This document shows, in pieces, positions 1-7,216 of a stretch of 64,000 nt of DNA. Position numbers and translations under genes: made by a program. Origin of the DNA: JAOPZW01 sp963807305 (GTDB lineage Bacteria; Actinomycetota; Thermoleophilia; Solirubrobacterales; Solirubrobacteraceae); NCBI GenBank assembly GCA_963807305.1, contig CAWEBN010000005.1:434001-498000 (forward strand), read 5' to 3'. The notes under the pieces are model-generated. The model had not been told where the DNA came from. It worked only from the letters and a program-made list of their open reading frames with translations, and did not search any database. Each line of letters starts with the position of its first letter. Position 1 is the first letter of the stretch.

Positions 1-1143
1 GCACGACTTGGCGAAGGAGACGATGAGCGTGCCGCCGCAGTACTCGCCGTTGGCGTTCTCGAGGTCGACGCCCTCCAGCACCGCCTTCTGCTGCACGGGA
101 TAGGTCTTCTCCGGGTTCGTGATCCCTGCCTCGAGCGCGCCCGTCGTCGTGATCATCTTGAACGTCGACCCGGGCGGCTGCAGGCCCGAGAAGGCGATCC
201 CCGCGAAGGCGAGCACCTCCCCGGTGTGCGGCTTGAGCGCCACGACGCCGCCCACGCGCGGACCGAGCGCGGTCACCGCCGCCTGCTCGACGGGCAGCGA
301 GATCGTCGTGCGCACCGCCGGGGCCTGGTGCGGGCGGGAGCGCTTGAGGACCCGTGCGCCGGCCACGAGCTCGCCGCCCGGCGTCCCCAGCAGGCGCTCG
401 TCGAAGATCCGCTCGAGGCCGGACACGCCGACCTCGGCGTCGGCAGGCACCCCGAGCGCGGCGAGCTCCTCGCGGCGCTCGGGCGGGATCGGGCCCAGCT
501 GGCCGACGACCTGCGGAGCCAGCAGCGAGGGCGAGGAGCGGTCGTCGCCCTTGGCCAGCACGGTGCGATCGCGGGCGAGGAGGGTGGCGCGCACGGGCAT
601 CCTCGTCACGCGGCGCAGCCGCTCGCCCGGAGCGAGCCCCGGGAAGACGAGCGCGCGCGACCAGTCGATCCCGTCACTCGTGGCGGGCAGGACGACCTGG
701 CCCGTGACGGTGCCGAACGCGCGCGTGGGGATGCGCACCGGTACGTGGTAGGCGCTGCCGTCCTTGCGCGGCCGGGCCGTGGCGACCTGCGCCGCCGTCG
801 CGGTCTGCAGCGCGTCGAGGTAGGCAGCGGTGAAGCGCGCGCGGGGCACGCGGTCGCGATCGGCGGCGGTCAGCTCGGAGTACATCGCCGCGTAGTCGCC
901 GCGCTCCCAGGCGGCCGTGAAGCGCTCGACGTGCGCCTGGCCGGCCGGCTGGTGGCGGGCGCCGATCACGAGTCCGACGACGAAGGCGAGGCCGCACACC
1001 GCCAGCACGGCGATCAGGCGCTGCTGCGAGCGCGTGGGCGAGCGCCGCGCCGGCGGGCGGCGCTGAGGGTCCTGCCGGCCCGTACGCGGCGGAGATCTTT
1101 CGCTCCGTCCGGGCCCCCCGGCTGACCTCTGCTGCGTTCCCAA
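1..1143 (-). CDS. MecA-type penicillin-binding protein (transpeptidase), partial
   Basis: This would be a membrane-anchored D,D-transpeptidase that cross-links peptidoglycan outside the cell. It is cut by the window edge, so only about 381 N-terminal residues are present. From the N terminus I see an Arg/Pro-rich cytoplasmic tail, one membrane anchor (LIAVLAVCGLAFVVGLVIG, about residues 41-59), an NTF2-like MecA_N-type domain (begins HVERFTAAWERGDY), a dimerisation segment, and the active-site motif STFK with nucleophile Ser326. The downstream SxN and KTG motifs lie outside the window. The start is uncertain: TTG at 1143 gives a suitable tail, but the frame is open further upstream. It is divergent from the protease gene that follows. 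The family call is secure from STFK and the domain order; the start is not. Confidence 0.85.
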   Translation of the reverse strand, partial: MGTQQRSAGGPGRSERSPPRTGRQDPQRRPPARRSPTRSQQRLIAVLAVCGLAFVVGLVIGARHQPAGQAHVERFTAAWERGDYAAMYSELTAADRDRVPRARFTAAYLDALQTATAAQVATARPRKDGSAYHVPVRIPTRAFGTVTGQVVLPATSDGIDWSRALVFPGLAPGERLRRVTRMPVRATLLARDRTVLAKGDDRSSPSLLAPQVVGQLGPIPPERREELAALGVPADAEVGVSGLERIFDERLLGTPGGELVAGARVLKRSRPHQAPAVRTTISLPVEQAAVTALGPRVGGVVALKPHTGEVLAFAGIAFSGLQPPGSTFKMITTTGALEAGITNPEKTYPVQQKAVLEGVDLENANGEYCGGTLIVSFAKSC

Positions 1144-1176
1144 GTCGTGGCGGAGGGTAGCCTGCGCGACCCCCCG

Positions 1177-2322
1177 GTGACCGCTCTCGACTGGATCATT
1201 GTCGCGCTGACGCTCACCACGGCGGCCGCGGGCTACTTCCAAGGCTTCGTGGTCGGCGCGGCGACGCTGGCCGGCTTCGCCGCCGGGCTGTTCGTGGGAG
1301 CGCGCGTGGGGCAGGCCGTGGTCTCGGCGGGATCGGAGTCGCCCTACGCCCCGGTCTTCGGCCTCGCCGGGGCCCTCATCGGCGGGATGCTCTTCGGCTC
1401 GGTGCTCGAGGCGCTCGGCCACGGGGTGCGCCGGCGCATCACCCCGTCGCTGGGGATGGTGGACGGCCTGGCCGGCGCGGTCCTGAGCACCGGCGTGGCG
1501 CTTGGGCTCGTGTGGCTCGGCGGGTCGGTGGTCCTCCAGGCGCCCCAGGCGCAGGGCCTGCGCGAGGAAGTCCAGCGCTCGAGCATCCTGCGCGCCCTCA
1601 ACGACGTGCTGCCGCCGTCGGGTCCGATCCTCAACGCGCTGGCGCGCTTCGACCCCTTCCCGCGCATCGACGGGCCCCGGGTCGACCTGCCCGCGCCGCG
1701 GGCGGCGATCGCCCGTGACCGCGACGTGCGCCTCGCGGCCCGCGGCGTGGTCAAGATCCAGGGGACGGCGTGTGGCCTGGGGGTGGAGGGCTCAGGCTGG
1801 GTGGCCCGCGACGGGATCGTGGTGACCAACGCGCACGTCGTCGCCGGCCAGCAGGACACGACCGTCCAGCTCGGCGGCGCCGGGCCCGGCCTGCCGGCGA
1901 AGGCCCTCGTCTTCGACCCCCATGACGACATCGCCATCCTGCGCGTCGAGGGCCTGGCCGGGCGCGTGCTGCCGATCGCCTCCCAGCCCCGCAGCGGGGC
2001 TTCGGGCGCGATCCTGGGCTTCCCGCAGGACGGGCCCTACGACGTCCGCCCCGCGCGCCTGGGGTCGACGCGGGGGGTGATCACGCAGGACGCGTATGGG
2101 CGCGGTCCGGTCCAGCGCTCGATCGTCACCGTCCGCGGCACGGTGCGCCCGGGCAACTCGGGCGGCCCCGTGGTCGACGCGAGCGGGCGCGTGGTGGCCA
2201 CCGTGTTCGCCGCCGCTCGCAGCGGTCCCCGGGGCGGCTACGGCGTGCCCAACGCGGTCGTCGAGCGCGACCTGGGCCGGGCAACCGGCGCCACGGTGTC
2301 CACCGGGCCCTGTGCCGGCTGA
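1177..2322 (+). CDS. MarP-like membrane serine protease (CvpA domain + trypsin-like domain)
   Basis: The protein has about 381 residues. The N-terminal ~150 residues form a CvpA-type membrane domain with about four hydrophobic helices. The C-terminal half is a trypsin-like domain with the catalytic triad His220 (NAHVV), Asp251 (HDDIAIL) and Ser328 (GNSGGPV). This order matches mycobacterial MarP, a periplasmic protease that protects against acid and oxidative stress by acting on envelope hydrolases; the substrate here is unknown. I chose GTG 1177 because the protein then begins VTALDWIIVALTL, like other CvpA proteins. GTG 1147 is an in-frame alternative that adds ten residues. The only purine-rich stretch (ggaggg, near 1152) is far from either start. 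It is divergent from the penicillin-binding protein gene, consistent with an envelope role. Confidence 0.9.
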   Translation: MTALDWIIVALTLTTAAAGYFQGFVVGAATLAGFAAGLFVGARVGQAVVSAGSESPYAPVFGLAGALIGGMLFGSVLEALGHGVRRRITPSLGMVDGLAGAVLSTGVALGLVWLGGSVVLQAPQAQGLREEVQRSSILRALNDVLPPSGPILNALARFDPFPRIDGPRVDLPAPRAAIARDRDVRLAARGVVKIQGTACGLGVEGSGWVARDGIVVTNAHVVAGQQDTTVQLGGAGPGLPAKALVFDPHDDIAILRVEGLAGRVLPIASQPRSGASGAILGFPQDGPYDVRPARLGSTRGVITQDAYGRGPVQRSIVTVRGTVRPGNSGGPVVDASGRVVATVFAAARSGPRGGYGVPNAVVERDLGRATGATVSTGPCAG

Positions 2323-2339
2323 GCTACCCTGCGGCGTCC

Positions 2340-4598
2340 ATGGCCAAGACCCTCGTCATCGCCGAGAAGCCGTCCGTGGGCCAGGATCTCGCCCGCGTGC
2401 TGCCCGGTCCGTTCGAGAAGCACACCGGTGTGGGAGACAAGACCGCCCGCTGGCTGGAGGGCCCCGAGCACGTCATCACCTGGGCCGTCGGCCACCTCGT
2501 CCAGCTCGCCGAGCCCGACGAGTACGACGACAAGTTCAAGAAGTGGCGGATGGCCGACCTGCCGATCGTCCCGCGCGACTTCAAGCTCGTCGTGCGCGAC
2601 GAGCGCTCCGAGAAGCAGATGAAGGTGGTGCGCGACCAGCTGCGCCGCGACGACGTCGAGCAGGTCGTCAACGCGTGTGACGCCGGGCGCGAGGGCGAGC
2701 TGATCTTCACCTACATCTACGAGTACGTGAAGGCCAAGAAGCCCGTCCAGCGCCTATGGCTGAACTCGATGACCAACCAGGCCATGCGCGAGGCCTTCGG
2801 CCAGCTGCGCGACGGCGCCGATCTCGGCGCCCTGCGCGACGCGGCCAAGTCGCGCTCGGAGGCCGACTGGATCGTCGGTATGAACGCCACGCGCGCGGCG
2901 ACGATCCGCCTGCGCTCCTCGTTCGACGGCGCCGTCTCGCTCGGGCGCGTCCAGACGCCGACGCTCGCCATCATCGCCCGGCGCGAGGAGGAGATCCGCG
3001 CCTTCAAGCCCGAGAAGTACTGGCTGGTCGACGCTGCCTTCGAGGCCGACGGGGCGCGCCGCTACGAGGGCCGCTTCCACGCCGGCGCGCAGCCGCGGCT
3101 GAAGAGCGCCGGCGAGGCGCAGGCGATCGTCGATGCCGTCCGCGGCGTCCGCGGCGAGATCACCAAGCTCGACAAGACCAAGCGCAAGGAGCGCCCGCCG
3201 CTGCTGTACGACCTCACGTCGCTGCAGCGCGAGGCCAACACGCGCTACGGCTTCAGTGCGCGCCGCACGCTGGGCGCCGCGCAACGCTGCTACGAGGAGC
3301 ACAAGGCGCTGACCTATCCGCGCACGAGCTCGCGCTACCTGACCAGCGACATGGTCCCGGAGTTCAAGCAGATCGCCGGCCACGTCGGGCGCCGCCCCGA
3401 GTACCGCGAGGCGGCGAGCTACGTGCAGTCGCTCGACCTGCTGCCCCTCGGCCGCGTGGTCGACGACGCCAAGGTCGGCGATCACCACGCGATCATCCCC
3501 ACCAACTCCGACCACGTCCTCGAGAAGATGGGCGACGACGACCGCCGCATCTACGACCTGGTGGCGCGGCGCTTCCTCGCCGTCTTCCATCCCGAGGCCG
3601 AGTTCGAGAACACCCGCGTGGAGACGACGGTCGCCTCCTACATCTTCCGCACGCGCGGCAAGGTGCTGCTCGTGCCGGGCTGGCGCGGCGTCTACGGCGA
3701 GCTGTCGGAAGGCGACGGCACGGGCGATGACGACGAGGGGCGCGACCAGCAGCTTCCGCGCCTGGAGCGCGGCGAGGCGGTCGACACGCGCAAGGCCGAG
3801 GCGCTCGAGAAGGAGACCAAGCCGCCGCGCCGCTACAGCGACGCCTCGCTGCTCGGCGCCATGGAGACGGCCGGCAAGCTCGTCGACGACGAGGAGATGC
3901 GCGAGGCGATGAAGGAGTCGGGTATCGGCACGCCGGCGACGCGCGCCGCGATCATCGAGCGCCTCATCGACGTGGGCTACGTCGAGCGCGATGCGCGCGC
4001 GCTGGTCGCCACCGAGAAGGGCATCAACGTCGTGCGCCTGCTGGGCGAGCACCCGCTCACCTCGCCGGCGCTGACCGGCGACTGGGAGCACCGCCTCGCT
4101 GCGATCGAGGACGGCCAGGAGCGGCGCGAGAAGTTCATGGAGGACATCGCCAAGTTCGCCGGCGAGACCGTGGGCGTGCTCGACACGACGCTCAAGGACG
4201 TGCGCATCCCGCGCGCGAACCTCGGGCCGTGCCCGGTGTGCGGCAACGACATCGTCGAGAACCGCAAGGGCTACTCGTGCTGGTCGCGCGAGGATCCGGG
4301 CTGCGGCTTCGTCATCTGGAAGAGCAAGGCGGGCAAGCAGCTGCCGGTCGCCACGGCGCGCGAGCTCATCTCGCAGGGCTTCACGACGCGGCCGGTGACA
4401 GGTTTCAAGGGACGGTCGGGGCGGTCGTTCCGGGCCAAGCTCGCGCTCGAGCAGAGCGAGGAGGAGGGGCGCTGGCGGGTCGAGTTCGACGAGCCGTGGG
4501 CCAAGGAGGGCGCCAAGCCGCCCGAGGCGGCCGACGAGACGGTCGCGGCGACCGCCGGCGAGGGCACGGGGGCAGATGCGGGCGCGGCGGCCGCGTAG
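2340..4598 (+). CDS. topB: DNA topoisomerase III (type IA)
   Basis: The enzyme would relax negative supercoils and resolve single-strand DNA intermediates through a 5'-phosphotyrosine bond. The 752-residue protein starts with a TOPRIM domain (VIAEKPSVG, then DAGREGE near residue 113). The active-site tyrosine is Tyr326 in ALTYPRTSSRYL. Near the C terminus, around residues 630-655, there is a topoisomerase zinc ribbon (CPVCGN and paired cysteines about 15 residues later). The last ~40 residues are Ala/Gly/Glu-rich and look disordered. The size and the MAKTLVIAEKPS start fit bacterial TopB rather than the main TopA. The gene starts 17 bp after the protease gene. Its 3' end overlaps the next gene by 23 bp. 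Many actinomycetes lack TopB, so this copy is accessory, alongside the type IB enzyme at 24.3 kb. Confidence 0.93.
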   Translation: MAKTLVIAEKPSVGQDLARVLPGPFEKHTGVGDKTARWLEGPEHVITWAVGHLVQLAEPDEYDDKFKKWRMADLPIVPRDFKLVVRDERSEKQMKVVRDQLRRDDVEQVVNACDAGREGELIFTYIYEYVKAKKPVQRLWLNSMTNQAMREAFGQLRDGADLGALRDAAKSRSEADWIVGMNATRAATIRLRSSFDGAVSLGRVQTPTLAIIARREEEIRAFKPEKYWLVDAAFEADGARRYEGRFHAGAQPRLKSAGEAQAIVDAVRGVRGEITKLDKTKRKERPPLLYDLTSLQREANTRYGFSARRTLGAAQRCYEEHKALTYPRTSSRYLTSDMVPEFKQIAGHVGRRPEYREAASYVQSLDLLPLGRVVDDAKVGDHHAIIPTNSDHVLEKMGDDDRRIYDLVARRFLAVFHPEAEFENTRVETTVASYIFRTRGKVLLVPGWRGVYGELSEGDGTGDDDEGRDQQLPRLERGEAVDTRKAEALEKETKPPRRYSDASLLGAMETAGKLVDDEEMREAMKESGIGTPATRAAIIERLIDVGYVERDARALVATEKGINVVRLLGEHPLTSPALTGDWEHRLAAIEDGQERREKFMEDIAKFAGETVGVLDTTLKDVRIPRANLGPCPVCGNDIVENRKGYSCWSREDPGCGFVIWKSKAGKQLPVATARELISQGFTTRPVTGFKGRSGRSFRAKLALEQSEEEGRWRVEFDEPWAKEGAKPPEAADETVAATAGEGTGADAGAAAA

Positions 4599-5436
4599 GG
4601 CGCTGGTCGCGGGCGGCTGGCTCGCGCTCGCGTCGGCGCTGGCCCTTGCGCTCCCGGCGATCGCGGCGGCCGACAAGGCCGGGAGCGTCACCGCCTCCGG
4701 CGGCGCCGTGCAGGCGACGCTGAGCTGGCAGGCGGCGGACTTCGGCGTCAAGGACCCGCGCCTGACGATCGTGCGGGCGGGCGCGACCCTCTTCGACGCC
4801 TCGCCGCTGGCCGACGCCGGCGTCTGCTCGGTCGGCTGCATCTACGCCCCGAGCAAGGACTACACGCCGCTTCACGTCGCCGACCTGGGCGGTGACGCGG
4901 AGCCGGAGGTCGTCGCCGACTCGTACACGGGCGGCGCCCACTGCTGCATCGTCTCGGACGTCCTGTACTTCAACGGGGCGGCGTACGCTCGCGCCGAGCA
5001 CAACTGGGGCAGCTACGGCTATGCCCTGAAGGACCTCAACGGCGACGGGCACCCCGAGCTCAACGGCTACGACGCCGCGTTCGAGGACGCGTTCACATCG
5101 CACGCGGCGTCCTTCGAGCCCCCGTTGGTGCTCGCTTACGACCCGACCGTCTCCGGGGCCCTGCGCGACGTCACGCGCGCCTTCCCGGCGGTCATCCGCA
5201 AGAACGTCAAGGAGGCGCTGCACATCGTCGCCGTCACGCGGCGCCAGCACGCCGAGACGCTCGGGGGCGTCGCGAGCTACGTGGCCGACCTCTACCTGCT
5301 GGGCCGCGGGCGCGAGGCGCGGCCGTACCTCGCGCGGGCGCGCAAGCGCGGCGACCTGCGCACGGCCTTCGGGAAGGCGCCGAAGAGCTTCGAGCGCAAG
5401 CTGCTCGCCCTCCTGCACAAGCAGGGCTACCGCTAG
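4576..5436 (+). CDS. Secreted protein with EF-hand-like (VCBS/FG-GAP) motif, function unknown
   Basis: A 286-residue protein with an Arg-rich N terminus and a hydrophobic signal segment ending near PAIAAA (about residue 32), so it is probably exported. The mature part contains DLGGDAEPEV and DLNGDGHPEL, which match the Ca2+-binding DxNxDGxxE loops of VCBS/FG-GAP-like proteins. There are four cysteines, in CSVGC and HCC. I do not recognise a catalytic family. The ATG lies inside the last 23 bp of topB, so the two genes are probably translationally coupled. Its stop codon overlaps that of the convergent S4 gene by 4 bp. Confidence 0.8.
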   Translation: MRARRPRRALVAGGWLALASALALALPAIAAADKAGSVTASGGAVQATLSWQAADFGVKDPRLTIVRAGATLFDASPLADAGVCSVGCIYAPSKDYTPLHVADLGGDAEPEVVADSYTGGAHCCIVSDVLYFNGAAYARAEHNWGSYGYALKDLNGDGHPELNGYDAAFEDAFTSHAASFEPPLVLAYDPTVSGALRDVTRAFPAVIRKNVKEALHIVAVTRRQHAETLGGVASYVADLYLLGRGREARPYLARARKRGDLRTAFGKAPKSFERKLLALLHKQGYR

Positions 5437-5648
5437 CCGGACGCCTCGATCCGCAGCGCCTCGTCGCCCACGGCGACCACGTCGCCGTGGCGAAGCTGGC
5501 GCCCGCGGCGCGTCTCGATCTCGGCGTTGACGGTGACCGCGCCGTCCTCGACGAGCGCCCGCGCCTCCCCGCCCGACTCGGCCAGGCCCGACAGCTTCAG
5601 TGCCTGGCCGAGCCGGATGCTCTCACCGCGGATGGGAAGGTCGCGCAC
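5433..5648 (-). CDS. S4 domain RNA-binding protein (YaaA/YbcJ-like)
   Basis: This 71-residue protein consists almost entirely of one S4 RNA-binding domain: IRLGQALKLSGLAESGGEAR, then the loop VEDGAVTVNAEIETRRG and GDVV. Stand-alone S4 proteins of this size bind structured RNA and often associate with ribosomes. The start is GTG. It is convergent with the secreted-protein gene and lies 18 bp downstream of the SRPBCC gene on the same strand, so the two may share a transcript. Confidence 0.85.
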   Translation of the reverse strand: MRDLPIRGESIRLGQALKLSGLAESGGEARALVEDGAVTVNAEIETRRGRQLRHGDVVAVGDEALRIEASG

Positions 5649-5666
5649 CCGGGCAGCGTGGCACGT

Positions 5667-6131
5667 TCAGCGCGTGACGCTCTGGTCCACCTGGCCGCGC
5701 CAGCCGCCGCTCTCGGCGCCGCGCGCCTCGATGAGCTCCTTGAAGCGCTCGAGGTCGCCCTTGACGCGGCGCTTGAGCACCCCGGCCGCGTCTCCGACCT
5801 TCTCGACGACGCCCTCGGGCTCGGCGTCGAGCTGGAGCATGACCTTGGTGCGCCTGTCAGCGACGCGGTGGAAGGTCACGACGCCGGCCTGCTCGGCGCC
5901 CTGCGTCGCCGTCCACGCGATGCGCTCGTCGGGGCGCTGCTCGGTGATCTGGGTGTCGAACTCCTGCTCGCGGCCGCCGACCTTGGTCCGCCAGTGCAGG
6001 CGCGTGTCGTCGAGTTGGCGAACCTCCTCGACGCCCTCCATGAAGCGCGGGAACTCCTCGAACTGGGTCCACTGGTTGTAGGCGGTGCGCACGGGCACGG
6101 CCACTTCGATGCTCTGCTCGATCGTTGACAT
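5667..6131 (-). CDS. SRPBCC (START-like/cyclase-dehydrase) family protein
   Basis: The 154-residue protein begins STIEQSIEVAVPVRTAYNQWT and continues with FPRFMEGVEEV, the hallmark opening of the polyketide_cyc2/SRPBCC fold, a helix-grip pocket for hydrophobic ligands. The ligand is unknown. Close relatives are common stress-associated proteins in actinobacteria. No ribosome binding site is visible upstream of ATG 6131. A SigB-type promoter-like pair lies immediately upstream (6142-6166) and would give a nearly leaderless mRNA. This suggests control by one of the two alternative sigma factors encoded at 15.5 and 17.7 kb. Confidence 0.88.
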   Translation of the reverse strand: MSTIEQSIEVAVPVRTAYNQWTQFEEFPRFMEGVEEVRQLDDTRLHWRTKVGGREQEFDTQITEQRPDERIAWTATQGAEQAGVVTFHRVADRRTKVMLQLDAEPEGVVEKVGDAAGVLKRRVKGDLERFKELIEARGAESGGWRGQVDQSVTR

Positions 6132-6141
6132 ACCATCGGCG

Positions 6142-6166
6142 CTACCCGGCCGCTGGTGGCGAAAAC
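6142..6166 (-). promoter_or_regulatory. Candidate SigB/SigF-type promoter for the SRPBCC gene
   Basis: Read on the minus strand, GTTTTC (6166-6161) is followed after 13 bases by GGGTAG (6147-6142). This is close to the SigB/SigF consensus GTTT-N12-16-GGGTAT. The -10 element ends 11 bases before the ATG, implying a very short or absent leader. GTTTT is rare in this GC-rich sequence, which makes the match more notable. It was read by eye and no background rate was calculated. Confidence 0.45.
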
Positions 6167-6194
6167 GAGCAATACGCGCCAGGTGTCCCGCGTG

Positions 6195-7067
6195 TCACGG
6201 CGCGGAGGTCGTCACCGCCGCGACGTTCTCGCGGTGAACCTCCTCATACGGCGGGTAGTAGGTGAGCCGCCCGGCCGCCACGTCAGCTGCGATGAGCTCG
6301 GTCAGCGGCGTGGCGCGCAGGTCGGGCTCGTCGGGCATGCGCCGCAGCTTGTGGAGGTAGTCGCGGGTGGCGTCGATGAGGCCCTTCGGATAGCCGCCGG
6401 CGGCGATGACGGCCGGGTCGCCGTGGTTGGGCAGGATCCGGTCGGGGTCCAGGGCGGCCAGCGCGTCGAGGCCTGCGAGGTGGCGGTCGAGTCCTTCGGG
6501 CTCGGAGACATACGTGACGGTGTCCTCGAGCGTGTCGCCGGCGAACAGCAGGCGCTCGGCGGGCAGCCACAGCACCGCCGCGTCGTCGCTGTGGATGTCG
6601 ACGTGGATGAGCTCGAGGCGCCGGCGGCCGACGTCGAGGGTCATGTGGTCCTCGAAGGTTCGGGTGGGGAGGACGAGCGGGGCGATGCCCGGCGGCCCCG
6701 CGAGGGTCCCGGCCTCGATGGCGTCCTTGCGGTCGGCGAGCGCCTCGGCGGTGCGGGTCGTGGCGACGACCTCGCAGTCCGCGAAGGCCTCGGTGCCCGC
6801 GACGTGGTCGAGGTGCTTGTGGGAGAGGACGACCACGAAGCGCGTGACGCCGCGGGCCTCGAGCGTCCGGCGGACGAAGCGCGCGTGCTCGACCGTCACG
6901 TGGGTGTCGTAGACGACCGCCTCGTCGCCGTCGACGATCGCGTAGCTGGCGATGCCGAGCCCGAGCGCGCCGTCGTCGACCCAGTTGAGGCCCTCGGCGA
7001 AGCGGTAGCCCTCGACGCGGCCGTCGTAGAAGGCGACGATCCCGTCGGCGGGGCGAAGGACTCGCAT
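6195..7067 (-). CDS. MBL-fold metallo-hydrolase
   Basis: A metallo-beta-lactamase fold protein of about 290 residues. The Zn-binding motif SHKHLDH fits HxHxDH, a later His occurs in HVDIHSDD, then the AGDTLED aspartate and a C-terminal NHGDP histidine, so the metal site looks complete. The substrate cannot be told; relatives include glyoxalase-II-like and lactonase-like hydrolases. I chose ATG 7067 (MRVLRPADG), where the conserved fold begins; the frame is open upstream to 7202, but the added ~45 residues are low-complexity. It is divergent from the helicase-nuclease operon. Confidence 0.85.
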   Translation of the reverse strand: MRVLRPADGIVAFYDGRVEGYRFAEGLNWVDDGALGLGIASYAIVDGDEAVVYDTHVTVEHARFVRRTLEARGVTRFVVVLSHKHLDHVAGTEAFADCEVVATTRTAEALADRKDAIEAGTLAGPPGIAPLVLPTRTFEDHMTLDVGRRRLELIHVDIHSDDAAVLWLPAERLLFAGDTLEDTVTYVSEPEGLDRHLAGLDALAALDPDRILPNHGDPAVIAAGGYPKGLIDATRDYLHKLRRMPDEPDLRATPLTELIAADVAAGRLTYYPPYEEVHRENVAAVTTSAP

Positions 7068-7216
7068 GTGGTGCACGGCGGGCGGATCATGCCAAGCCGG
7101 CGCGCCGGTTCGACGCGCGCCGCGCGTGGGCATCACCGTGGCGGTGGCCACCGAGCATGCTGAACCGAGCGGTGGCGGCCTGAGCCGCCGGTCGATGAGC
7201 AACCCTGTGGGACCCC

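Noticed and set aside
2754..4841. A 695-codon minus-strand frame across topB
   Set aside because: TopB has all its motifs in the plus strand; the opposite frame is low-complexity.
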